DNA from: Malurus cyaneus samueli
Lineage: Eukaryota > Chordata > Aves > Passeriformes > Maluridae
Length of the DNA stretch: 64,000 nt
Assembly (NCBI GenBank): GCA_009741485.1
Contig: VKON01000207.1
Location: 460,843-524,842, forward strand
Direction of reading: 5' to 3'
Position numbers and translations under genes: made by a program. The notes below the pieces were generated by a model that ran no database searches, was not told the origin of the DNA, and worked only from the letters and a program-made list of their open reading frames with translations. This document shows, in pieces, positions 34,483 to 46,361 of the stretch (positions are counted from its first letter, which is position 1; the number at the start of each line of letters is the position of its first letter).

Positions 34483-35289
34483 GTGTACATGGGATGAAAC
34501 TTTCCAGTCTCATGAATAGCTAGTGATGGAATGATGATGCCACAAGAGGGAGGACTTCAAATGGGTTTGGGTATTGGTGGGAAGATCAGGGAAGTTACTG
34601 ATTAGGAGTAAATAGTTGGTTTTTGGAACAGCAGCTGAGATTCAAGACAAAGTTAAAGATGATGTAAGGAGTAAAATGTGAAAATAAGTTTTTAGGAAAG
34701 GCTACTAAAGTTAGGAAAAATTGTCAGAGATGAGCTGACGCAGTGAAGTGAGTACCACATAGACATGCTGCTTTGAAAAAGACAGAAAATCTGTTGTTAT
34801 GGAGACATCTTCAATACGACCTTTTCCAAAATGTAAGATGAATTGGAAGTGTGTTAGGTCAGAAAGGGTTTGATTCATATATCTGTATTGTGGTCCATGG
34901 CGCTGTTATTATTTCTTTGTAGATCCAGGAGATCCACACTATTTGGATGAACTTATGAAGTGTTTTCTTCTGCAAGTCTTTCTGTCATTCAGCTTTGAAA
35001 ACAGCACGAAAGCCTGAATTTAAACAGGATAGTATGTATAGTCTCTATAGGAAAGGAAAAACCAGTACAACTGTTCCCTCTTTACATAAATGATAGTGAA
35101 ACAGTGATGGGACAGAAATTTCCTTATGTGAGCTTCTGAAAAGTAGCTAAACCTCCAGCATAGCCACTAATCCAGAGGTAATTAAGTGAAGTTCATTTGC
35201 TGCTGCACTTATGACAGTGGCTATGGAAAAGAAAAAAGTAATTGGGGAAGAGGAAAATTAGAAATGTTATTAGAATGCATTTGCCACGT

Positions 35290-36133
35290 TGCCATTCCAT
35301 GCTGTAGGGGGGTCATGTTAGCTGGATCCCAGGCACCCACCAAAGTCTCTCTGTCACTGCTGTCTGCAGCTATGTGGGGGACAGAATACAAAACCAAGGT
35401 TTCATAAGTTAAAATAGGGACTGGAAGAGATTACTCACTGAATAGTCATAAGCAAAACAGGCTCTGATTAGAGATATTAATTAAATTTGCTGCTAACAAA
35501 ATCAAGACAAGATAATGAGAAGTAAAATAAAATCTTCTAAACACCTCCTCCCACCCCTGCTCCCTTTCCAGCTCTATCTCCTTCCACAATAGAATGGGGG
35601 TTAAGGTCAGTTCACCACCTGCTGTTTCTTGCTGTTGCATGACTCCAGTGAGAGGAGTCATTCTCCTTCTGCACTGTGGGGTCCCTCCCATGGAAGACAG
35701 TTCTCTGCAAACTTCCCCAACAAAGCTCCATCTCATCAGCAACAGCTCTCTCAAAATTGCTACATCAGCCCATCCCACAGACAGCTGTCGTCCTTCAAAC
35801 TGCTGCAGCATGGGTAACTCTCCCGGGGCAGTTCAAGCACAGCTGTCCACATGGGAGCAGGGCCACGGGTCTCCCATGGGCTCAGGGCATCCTCTAGGCA
35901 TTCAACTGCTCCAGTGTGGGCTCCTACATGGGCTGCAGGTGGATCTCTGTATCCCCATGGATTTCCATGGTTTGCAGGGGCACAGCTGCTTCACCATGGT
36001 CTGCACATCAGCCTGCAGAAAAATCCAGGGCCTGGGGCAGCTCCTCCCCCTTCTTCTCCATTGACCTTCATGTCTGCAGGATTTTTCCTCTCACATATTC
36101 TCACCCAACTCCTTTGTAACAATTGCAAAAGAA
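35290..36133 (-). mobile_element. ERVL-type LTR (right arm), ended by pyrimidine tract
   Basis: Plus-strand landmarks match the LTR at 52,990-54,026 and the passerine family it belongs to: ACCAAGGTTTCATAAG, GATAATGAGAAGTAAAATAAA (polyadenylation region on the minus strand), CACCTCCTCCCACCCC, repeated TCCCATGGAAGACAG and CTGCAGCATGGG modules, CATTGACCTTCATGTCTGCAG, and CTCTCACATATTCTCACCC followed by CAATTGCAAAAGAACTTC. At that point the family has a T/C run; here it passes straight into the giant CTTCTC tract, and the rest of the LTR is gone. Confidence 0.6.
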
Positions 36134-36529
36134 CTTCTCCTTCTTCTTCTTCTCTTCTTCTTTTTCTTCTTCTTCTCTTCTTCTTCTTCTTCTTTTCTTC
36201 TCTTCTCCTTCTCCTTCTCCTTTCTCCTTCTCCTTCTCCTTCTCCTTCTCTTCTCTCTTCTCCTTCTCCTTTCTTCTCCTTCTCCTTCTCTTCTTCCTTC
36301 TCTTCTCCTTCTCCTTCTCCTTCTTCCTTCTCCTTCTCCTTCTCCTTCTCCTTCTCCTTCTTTCTCCTTCTCCTTCTCCTTCTCCTCTCCTTCTCCTTCT
36401 CCTTCTCTTTCTTTCTCTTTCTCCTTTCTCCTTCTCCTTCTCCTTCTCCTTCTCCTTCTCCTTCTCCTTCTCCTTCTCCTTCTCCTTCTCCTTCTCCTTC
36501 TCCTTCTCCTTCTCCTTCTTCCTCTCCTT
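36134..36529. repeat. Giant pyrimidine tract, TTCTCC type (right arm)
   Basis: There are 396 bases with no purine, with long regular (TTCTCC)n in the second half (about 36,430-36,520). It mirrors the purine tract at 29,462-29,834 but is 23 bases longer and more regular. The 289- and 158-codon frames across it are S/F/L/P-only translations. Confidence 0.95.
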
Positions 36530-37774
36530 ATTCTTTCTGTTCCTATTCTTATTCCTATTTCTGTTACTATTCTTTTCTTTCTATGTTTTTTCTTTGTAAC
36601 TGGCAGGGGTTGGGTCTGCTAGATAAGGAGAAAGCATCTGACAGAGTCTCACACAAGTCACCTCAGTGCAAACCCACACACCCAAAGCCTGGCCATGGAA
36701 ACTCAATATACACACACTGAAATTGCCTAATCACTTTTCCCCCCACCCCGGCTTAGCAATGACTTAAGTGTCATTTAGTTAGTTGGTGGAAAAACAAGTC
36801 ACTTATGGATCAGATTTTCTCTGTATCTTTATTCTTTACAGTAATTTACTTTATTGGTTTATTATGCTTGAAAGGTGAGAGATTGACAGGACTACAGTGC
36901 AGAGATACCGGTTCACAGAATTAGGACATATACATATCTTTGCTAAAGCTAGAATTGAAAAGGCAGAATTTTGTCAGCTTTTACTTGTGTTTAAATTGCC
37001 TTTTAAAACGAACAACACAAAAGAAGGAACCTCCTCCTCCAGTCAGGTCCCTAGCACTTCTGAATCACATTTTTCCCAATGTTAGAAGCAAATGCATGGA
37101 AGTATGAGAGAATAAAATTAAAGACTACTGGAAAATGCAACCATAACTCAACTTTCTTCTATCACAACTGATTCCATCCCACTTCATCCATTGGAAAATT
37201 GCTGCTGGCACCCAGAACTAATGCTAACTTTGCTCCACATGAAGTAAATGAAGTTGATTAAGGGTCCTCCCAATTTCTTAATATTTTGCTCTTATTTCTG
37301 CTTTCTAAATATGCTCGCTTGTTTGCAGACCATGTATCACATGAATGAAATATTGTTTTGCTAAATCTTTGCATCAGTGCTCTCATGTACATCCAGCTCA
37401 GTCAGTGGCTGAATATTTATGATGTTGCACTTGTTGCCTCTCCAGCCTGGGAGAATTGTTTCTTCTCTGAAGACAAGAATTTTTATACACTTACATCTTT
37501 TAAGAAGAAATAGAAAAACTTGGGAGCACTTGATTCCTGTAGTAAGACTCAGTACTGTATGGCTACCTTGAAAATGTAAAAGTCCTTGTGTTGCACTAAT
37601 TTTATTCTGTGGGCAATGTAGAGAAAACCAGTGTATGTTTGTTGTCCCTATTAGTTTGCGTTTTCCTTAAATACATATATTTCCCAATTGATTAATCTCC
37701 CGCTGGTGATTTATTATAATTCTCTTCCAAGCAGGTAACACTGATTTCTTTGTCTGCTCTTTGCTGCTCTCAGG

Positions 37775-38192
37775 GCAGCCTGAGCATGCATGTGGGAACC
37801 TCTGCTTTGTACCTTCTGCTATTCATATGGGTCTTTGACATCCCATGGCCAAGAGCCTCTTTGCCCTTGTTCAGGTATCTACATTACTTCATCCATGTCT
37901 TTAATATTCAAAGGAAGCATGTCAAGAGGAGTCAGGTTCTTGGTGGTGCCAATCATTAGGACAATGAGTAGAAACTGATGCACAGGAGGTTCCACCTGAA
38001 CATGAAGAACTTCTTTATTGTGCTGATGACTGCCCAATGGAGCAGGTTGTCCAGAGAGGTTGTGAGTCTCCGTCAGGGGATTTATTCAAGAACTGTGTGG
38101 ACACAATTCTGTGCTCTGCGATGACCCTGTTTAAGCAGACAGTTTGGACCCTGTGGTCCCTTTCAACCTGACCTATTCTGTGATTCTGTGGT
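37775..38192 (+). mobile_element. CR1 LINE 3' end (right arm)
   Basis: Mirror of 27,859-28,265, here in sense direction: AACATGAAGAACTTCTTTATTG, GAGAGGTTGTGAGTCTCC, GGTCCCTTTCAACCTGACC and the terminus ATTCTGTGATTCTGTGG. Confidence 0.8.
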
Positions 38193-38687
38193 AACATACC
38201 CACCGGTACCTTGCAGCCAGTAAATCTCACAAACAAGGGCTAAGAAGTCATAAGCTGTTATGGCAAAATCCTCAGTTCCCTCTAGGACTAGTGAAAACAT
38301 GTGGAATGGAATGACTTGTCTTCACAAGCAAAATAAAAATGGCAGTGAAATGTCAGCAGTGATGACTCCAAGGGTAGACCTCAATTTTCTGCTGTGGGAC
38401 CATCATTCCACTTTCTGAGAATGGTCATTTGTTCTGAGCTCATCTTACCATGAGCATCTTAGAAAAACCAGTGGTCTCAGTTCTTGCATGCCCAGGGAGC
38501 AGCAGTTGGGTTTTGTGTGTGGTGTTGTTTTATTTCAATGAACAGTTATCTGCTAACAGACAATATATATTGTGAAAACACCAGTAAAAAGCCAGATGTA
38601 CTTACTGACACATAATTCAAATGTCATATATGAAATTATTTCATCTGATCCTTCTTAAATCTTGAATTACAATGACACTGTTAATAA

Positions 38688-38830
38688 GCAATTATCAGCA
38701 AATGAGAACCTCTCCTGAAAGTGTAATTTGTTGATGGGAATAGATGTAAAAGACTACCATTTGCAATTATCAGCAAATGAGAACCTCTCCTGAAAGTGTA
38801 ATTTGTTGATGGGAATAGATGTAAAAGACT
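38688..38830. repeat. 75-bp-period tandem duplication (right arm)
   Basis: The unit starting GCAATTATCAGC is present at 38,688-38,755 and 38,763-38,830. Both units here keep the GG missing in one left-arm unit. Confidence 0.9.
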
Positions 38831-39400
38831 ACCATTAAATGTACTACATAAAAGTTATATTTCTACTCACATATATTCTGTCTCATTGAGAATATGGCAA
38901 TGCTGATATGCTGTATAATTCTGATTCTGAAGTATGGCATTGTAAAAAAACATTATAAGGTTTGGTGATTACCATAATAAGAATTTGGACTGAAATATTC
39001 AAACATGATTTGAGAAATAACATTTTTATACATTTCATCTGTATTTTTTTTTTTAATTATAAAAACCCACGGTCATTTAGAAAGTATTTTAGGCTGGGGA
39101 AAAGACTAGCGCAACAGTAATATCACATACAAGCCTGCATCTGGAAAGCAGCAACTGCACAACAAAAGGAAGATATGGACAAGATAAATTTACTCCTATT
39201 GACATATTATTCACTATTGTTTATCTTGAGAACAAAGCCTCACCTGTTACAGAAGGCCATATGTTCTCTTCTTAATGCATTACACCATTATTTTTATTGT
39301 AATTGCTTTTCACTGTCCTAGGGTAGCTGAGTATTTGTATTCCTATTATCTGCTTATGTTAGAGGAAAGATAAACAACCCTTCTGTAACTACACATTAGT

Positions 39401-39938
39401 TGAGACTGCTCTGTTTTTTTTGTGGTGTTCCTCCCTTCAGGGACAGTGGGAGGGAGAGGTACAAGTTACACACATTCCTGGAGGGGAGACCCTGGCTCAG
39501 CAGCGGGGAGGAAGCTGCCTGCTCTCTGGGACTGCTCCTTTGTTCCTTTTCTTGGATTTGTTTATTTCGATTTTTTCATCATCTGAGGATTAAAATATTC
39601 CTCTGGCGCGACAGGCGAGAAAGATCCTCCAGAGAACCACTGGAGAGACTCGGTCCAACCCCTCTGGGGCCCCCCGGAGGGGGAAGCCACTCCCAGGAGG
39701 AAAGAAAAGACTTTAAGATCCAACAGCTGGTCCCACAGTTTTATTTTTTTTGGTTTGTTTTGTTTTATAATTTTCTTTTCCCTCTCTTCTTTGTGGGCAT
39801 ATTTTGTTGTTATTGTTGTTGTTTTGTTAAATTAATAGTATTTTTCTTTTCACTTTCCTCTCTGTGGAAAAGTTCGTCTCTAGGACCTCGGTGGGGAAAG
39901 AAGGGGGTTTGCTGGAACTTGGGAGTGTTCGCCCCCCA
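39401..39938 (+). mobile_element. Solo LTR with target duplication (right arm)
   Basis: Starts TGAGACTGCTCTG after TTAGT (39,396-39,400) and ends CGCCCCCCA before TTAAT (39,939-39,943). It is the mirror of 26,160-26,678 but 19 bases longer. Its polyadenylation signal reads AAATTAATAG where the left arm has AAATAAATG. The 180-codon frame across it is not a gene; it lacks any domain and simply spans the LTR. Confidence 0.75.
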
Positions 39939-42900
39939 TTAATTTAGTTCATTGAGACATTCATGTACTTGTTATGCTTAAGGACTCTGTTTACACAGTA
40001 GCAGAATTTGACAAACGTCAGTGGTTCTATCTTGTAGAATGGTGATAACTGTAAATTTGTACATTGCATAAAAATATCTGATAGGCTTGAAAATCACATG
40101 CTTAAATAAAACTTCTGAAATCTGTAATTCATTGTAATACTTTTATTATTTTACTGTATTCTTCATTCTCCTTCCTGGCTATAATTTTCAAGATTTGTCA
40201 CTCTTCTCTATTTTTCTACTGTACATAGTATTTGTGGACTATGGCAACCAATCCTCTTGGGCTTTCTTTTGCTTTAATTTGTATAAACACAGGCATCATA
40301 TGAATATTCAGTAAGTGGTTTTGCATTAAGTAAGTGTCCTTAATCAGCTTCTCCGTTCAGTTTATTGGTTGCGCACAGTCAGTTATTTCCTCCAGAAATT
40401 CTGAGAGCCCTACAAAGCTGATCAGATAAGGTTTGAGATTCTTTGATGCATCTAATGAAGGAGAATTTTCATTGATTATGGATTCTGGGGATGATTCAAA
40501 GCTTACTAGTTTGATCAGGTAAAATCTATGTTTATTTTTTATCATTATTATTGTTGTTTTTATTGTTGTATTATTAACCCCAGATGGCTGGGTTTGAAAC
40601 ATGGTTCTCTAATTTGCTTACACATCAACTCTTAATGAATAATACATAAGGGTTATATTAACCACTGGGCTCCTAGCGTGGATTACTGTATGGCACTATG
40701 GTTTGATTGGCTCTGCAATATTTTCATCACCAGCAAATATTCCCATAAAAATGAAAGACATTAGAGAACCTGTACTAATGTGCAGTACTTGTTCTTTGAA
40801 AATGTTGGCTGTCTTTCCAAAGAGAATTGAATTAATTTCTCTCCATCCCTTCTTTGGCTAAAATCACTTCTTACTCCACAAGAAATATGAACTTGATTAT
40901 GTCCACTGTTTATAACCTTGACCAATGCCTGAAGGGAAGGTGGCATCAGCTGTGTATGTCTTTAGCTTGCATAAATGGAGCAACATGTAAATAAGTAACA
41001 CTTGTGTTGGTATGTAATGTGCACCCTTCCATTCACCTACTGGAGGGCTCAACCCTAACCTCAGCATAAGCTGGAATGCAATAAGGGAAAGCAATAATTG
41101 CACACTAAATATGTTACTTGCTTAGTGTGTATCCTAGTGTGATTTTGTTGCTATCTAAAATGTCATTTAAGAGAGAAAGGTTGGAGGGAAGGGTGTCTTT
41201 TCATACACTAAGAAAGGGTGAGAAGAAGAGTTTATTGAGGACTCCATGTTTGGGATAGAGAATAAAAGCTACTTTATGTATTTAGGTTACTGCAGATAAT
41301 TAGTGTCCTCCTTATTCTTAGCTCAGTACTGGGCTTTTTTGAGTGTTTGGAAACAAATCAACATGGGGGAGAAAATATTCCTGTCTAAAGCTTGCCTATT
41401 AGAAAAGGTTTTAGTCCAGAAACTTATACATGTATTGGTCCTTGGAGGAGTCAGTGTCCGAGGCAAATACAATATATGTGCATACATGGCCATGTGGAAA
41501 AGGAAAATTAATGAAACAGAAGTGTGATACACAATAAAATTTAAAGTCATATTAAATAGAAAGCATAATCAGCAATCTATCCATTAAACTGTATCAAATA
41601 CATCAATGCATGTGATTCACAAATGATTATGAGGAATCAGTTATCCATGGATCTGGACTGCAGGTAGAACGTCTAAACCTGAAGATATTTAACAACATCA
41701 CATTACAAAAGTTATGGATTAGATTGACAGCAGGTAACCTGGAGTAATATGAGGCATATGATGTCTAGCCGATGTGTTTTCCACTTTGTTGTGATCTCTG
41801 ATGAGAAGAAAAAGCATTTTCGCTGCTGGTATAAACTATTCCTGTGACTCTAATGCAAAGAAAAATAAAAAAAAAAAAAAAACCAAACCAAAACAAAACA
41901 AAAAGGAATGAAGAAAAAGCAAAAATGTTTGGTTAGTCACTAGTTTCCTATTTGAGGTAATGTTATTTCCTCAGGTATTTCTGCCATTTCTTATATGACA
42001 TCACAGGAATATTTTTAGAACTCCTAGCAGAATGCCTGCCAGATGCATGTTTTATTATTTGACCTATTTTCAATTTTTGTTTTAATTTTTCTTTAATCAG
42101 TGTCTGGTATTTGAAGGAGAAACAGGAAAGTAGAATAAACTCAAGATGCAAAAAAAGAAAGAAAGGGTCTTGTGATTAGGTTCAAAAAGTGTTAACTTTA
42201 TGCAGAATTATTAAAATTAATTTTAAATTTACATCTCCTGTCATGTTGAATTAATTAAATCTTCCAGGTATTAATAATCTCCTTGTGCATTAATCTTCAA
42301 TCATTAAATGTTTACAGCTATCATAAAATCTAAGCGATCTTTAATACATATAGGGATTGTAGGGCTCATAATTTTAAAAGAATATGCTTAACAGAATTAG
42401 GAGACTTATTAAAATAATGTTGTGAGGAATATTTGTAATAGTAAATATATTTATTACTGGGTAATTATAGAATGTAGTACTTCACTCTGTGTTGAGCCCT
42501 TCCTCACTATCTTTTTTAATAATTTAAAGACAATTTATTAATATCCATATGAAATCTATTATATCCTATAATTGTTACCACTGCTGTTAAGGTGAAATTT
42601 TCAGAGGCAGTGCAGGGAAATTACATGTAAGAAGGACTTGTAAACATTTAAAAAATGTTGGGAGTTGTTCTTGAATAGCAGGTGGTGCCATTGTTGGCAC
42701 AACAGAAGGGAAAGGAGATTGTGCCTGAGGCAATGTAGTGGAAAAAAAAATAGGAGGCCAAATATAAAATTGAATTGTCTATATTATGGGATGAAGTACG
42801 TGGTGAGAAATGTTTTAATGTTTCCAAGCAAAGGTGCAATAAAAGTCAGAAACCCAATCCTCCACACTGGATCTTTACAAATAACCATGACAAACATTTT

Positions 42901-43871
42901 TCCTACACACACATCGGCTTGGCTGAGCAACCCACTTTGATACACACCTGGGCACCCCAAAATACCCATCACCAGTCTTTGCAAATATACATTAGTTTCC
43001 ATTTCACCTTCAAAATGAAAGCATAATATCAAATGAATCAGTCTCATCTGTTTTTTTGCAAGAGGTACCAGAAACTAAACCCTAAAAAGAAAAATAATAC
43101 CTTGGAATGAAACAATTAAATTGCAATGCTTATTCACCTCTCTCTCACCCCAATTTTAACTGGTGTAACACCATTGACATCAGCGGTGGTACTGCTGACT
43201 TACCTTAAGGAAAGGAAGGAGAAAATCAAGCTTTGAATTTTTTATAGGTTTTTAAGGACAAAAAAATCCAATAGATATCTACTCTGGCTGTGTCACTGTA
43301 GCCCTTGGTATAAGGAGATATAAAACACATGCAGCTTAAGCGTATTTCACATTTATGCATTCCAAAACAGCAGTGCTACACTGATACCCAGTAAACAGGT
43401 TTATTTCCCAACCATTTATCACATACACTGCCTGCCTTAATGCATTTATATCAATTTATTCTTCACAAATTCTTCTCTCATCTTTTAATCAACATAAAAA
43501 ATATTTTGAAGACTTTCTGCTGCACACCACTGTGAGTCAGCATTTACAATGAAAGGTCTGACAGATTATTAACAATAAAAAATACCTGTAATGGAAGGAA
43601 GCACTTTTACACAATGGATCAGTTTGCATGTCCAGAAATGCAAGGTGAATATACTCATGGCAATACCTGTTTCTTTAAGTATCAGCTGCTAGACTTATTA
43701 TCATTTTCACATGTAATGAAGAGTGCATTAGAAAAACAAAATCTTCCACATATATGTTGGCATGATGCTACAGCAACAAAAGGCTAATAGACCTGGAATA
43801 CACTTGTGGAGTAAGCATGTTTTCTACTTTCAATTCCTATATTCTGTTTTGGTTTGGGAACTTCCCGTTTT

Positions 43872-43873
<2 letters not shown>

Positions 43874-43909
<36 letters not shown>

Positions 43910-43918
43910 TTTTTTTTT
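43874..43918. repeat. Poly-T run (right arm)
   Basis: 35 T, one G and 9 T; the mirror of the 36-base poly-A at 22,309-22,344. Confidence 0.9.
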
Positions 43919-44860
43919 ATCTGGTTCATGGATCAAGGAATGACACAAAGACCAGAGAAGATATTTTTCAAGTGGGCAATTTTCAACATCATTTTGAAAA
44001 TACTGTTACAATCAGCTCTCTGTTTTACCAGGCAGTCAAACATAGATCTTCTGTGGCAAGTTTGACTTTATGATTACTGGAAAGGCTTGGTGCCTTACTC
44101 AGGGATCTTGAAGAATTAAATTTGGTAAAGGAGGATTGTCTCCCATTATGATGTGAGAGCAAAAGTCCAACAATTCACAGTGGACAGATCACCAATAAAT
44201 TAAATAAGTTAGAAGAATCTCTTGTTGAGCTCAATTTCTATGTACAAATAAAAAACTCTTATCTATAAAAGTCCAAGTGTGATATTAGTATTTCTTTTCA
44301 CCTAAATCTCCTGTTGTATAAGTAACCTTGTATATTATGAACTAATTTGCTATGTTTTAAAAATTTGCAGATTCCCTAATAAATGTTATTTCTTGGATTT
44401 GTAGTGTAACTGTACTGCATTACATTCAAAAATTAGGATGTCAAAGTTTGTATTCTTTCACCACTGAAGATACACAATGTGACAGGGCACGTACTACATC
44501 AACACATAAGCACTGAGATAACATAATTAACAATCCTCCTTGCTACCATATTTTTTGATTTATTTATATGTTTACTTTTTTAAAGCACAGAAATACGTTA
44601 ATAGCACTGACTTCCATTTATATAAAACTGTTGAAGTACACATTTTATACAGTAAAGGGAAGCACAATATATATTTACCCAAACTCTTTAATTACAATAA
44701 TGCAAACAAAAAAGAAACAAACAAAACCCCCATGAATACACTCACTTTGCCATGAGGTTTCAAACCTTGCCACATTTAAAGTAAGGTTTTGCTTTAAAAT
44801 TCAGTCTAATACATGTACTTCAGAATATTAACTATTTCACACAATTCCATTCTGGTTTTT

Positions 44861-45150
44861 CATAGAATCATACACTCACAGAATATGCTGAGTTGGAAGG
44901 GACCCATCAGGATCGAGTCCAGTTCCTGGACCTGCACAGGACACCCCAAGCATCGCATCACAGGCTCGAGAGCATTCTCCTAACATTTCTTGAACTCTGT
45001 CAGGCTTGGTGCTGTGAGCACTTGCTGTGGAGTCTCCTCTAGGGCCCAAGCACCCTGTGGGTCAAAAGCTTTCGCTTGATATTCAACCTAAACCTCCCCT
45101 GACTCAGCAAGGAAAATGACTTAAATGTTTTTGCCCCAAGTTCACTGACA
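44861..45150 (-). mobile_element. CR1 LINE 3' end (right arm)
   Basis: Antisense CR1 starting CATAGAATCATACACTC, with GAGTTGGAAGGGACCCATC, CTGCACAGGACACCCC, CTTGAACTCTGTCAGGCTTGG and AACCTAAACCTCCCCTGAC. It is the mirror of 21,080-21,358. Confidence 0.85.
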
Positions 45151-45877
45151 AGTAACAAGAAAAACAGACACAAAGCACGCCACTAATAAATAGTACTGCT
45201 TTTTCCCCATGGTCTCTGTGCAATCCTCAAAGCTATCTTTGCAGCATTGATCTTGAAGGATAAAGGATGAAGAATTCAAATGTCAACTTTATTTATTTAA
45301 AAAACATTCATGGTTCATTTGCTGCAGTTGAATTCAGGTTAAAAAACTGTGTATAAGGGATGAGTGCTGTAAGAAGAGCTAGACTATTTCTGTCCTTAGC
45401 ATGGACATCTGGGCAAAGAAAAAAAGAGAAATATTTTCAAGGAAATGGATATAATTCAGACAAAGGAATCAACTTCCAAGAGCAAAATTCAAAGTCTTAG
45501 GTTCGGAACAAAGAATCACATATGTATACCTCTTCTAAAGGGAAGTTAATGAAAATTTAATTGTGAGGCTTTTTAAATACACTTGTATGAAACAATCAAG
45601 AGGTTCCTTCACAAGTATGCCTAGGGACCTTAACTTCAAAAGAATTTTTTTAGTTTTTCTCACAGATTTTAAAAAGAAATTGTGTAATCTGAGGAGAAGA
45701 TATGTTCACTGGTGTTTGCTAATAATCTTAGGAGTTTCTCCTAGTTTAGAGAGGAAAAAACCCTGTCTTTCTCTAGATGCTCATTCAGCCTCAATTCAGA
45801 ATTGTTCAGTAAAGTAAATGTTCAGATGATACTGGGAGATAGCTCTGAATAATAACTCTGTTTATCTTGATTTATTT

Positions 45878-45943
45878 TCTTTTTATGAACTAAATCACAA
45901 ACAGTGTTGAATAATTATGAACTAAATCACAAACAGTGGCTTC
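45878..45943. repeat. Short tandem duplication
   Basis: TATGAACTAAATCACAAACAGTG occurs in part twice (ATGAACTAAATCACAAACAG near 45,885 and near 45,920) with TGTTGAATAAT between. The mirror at about 20,325-20,375 shows one good and one shortened unit (GATTAGTTCAT). Confidence 0.75.
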
Positions 45944-46361
45944 ACCTTGAGGATTCAATCTTAAAATGTTCAATTAAGTTGCTTGGAAGACAATCTTTGA
46001 TTTTCCAGCATTTGATCAATGTCCAACCTCCACCCTGCACACGAAATTAGCTTTTGAAGTATTACAGGAACTCCAACCCATTCCACAGGTCCTTAGCAAA
46101 CAGATTATTCCATGAGGTAGGATAACACGTATACTTTTAAAAAATCAAAGTGACTTTTTTCTCCCTACTTGGAAGTCTCCAGAGAGCAGAAAAATAAATA
46201 GGGAAAAATGCATTGGCCTAAGTTTTGGGGTGCTGACACTGAAAAGAGTGTTGATTTCATATAATGTAGTCCACCCAAACTGGTTTCCTGGGCAGTAATG
46301 ACAAGGAATGAATTTTCTTGCAGGTTGCAGAAGCTCTGTTCAAGAAGACTTGGCTAGTAGT

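Larger units (their letters stand above)
34222..46361. repeat. Right arm of ~12-kb inverted repeat
   Basis: Reverse complement of 19,911-32,250. The outer edge (GACTTGGCTAGTAG, 46,348-46,361) pairs with the first bases after the gap; beyond it the sequence is unique. This arm reads cleaner than the left one: homopolymers are longer by one base at several sites (for example CTTAGCAAAC versus CTAGCAAC) and its LTR at 35.3-36.1 kb keeps the family's expected order. Confidence 0.95.

Noticed and set aside
35851..36720. 289-codon open frame, the longest in the window
   Set aside because: It translates an LTR end and the TTCTCC tract into long S/F/L/P runs. It has no domain, and homopyrimidine DNA cannot contain stop codons, so openness means nothing.
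39400..39942. 180-codon frame, F/C/W-rich
   Set aside because: It coincides end to end with a solo LTR; the mirror copy in the left arm has it broken.
19911..46361. Reading the inverted repeat as a giant DNA transposon or Maverick-like element
   Set aside because: There is no transposase, polymerase or integrase frame, no target duplication at the outer ends, and one outer end is a contig edge.
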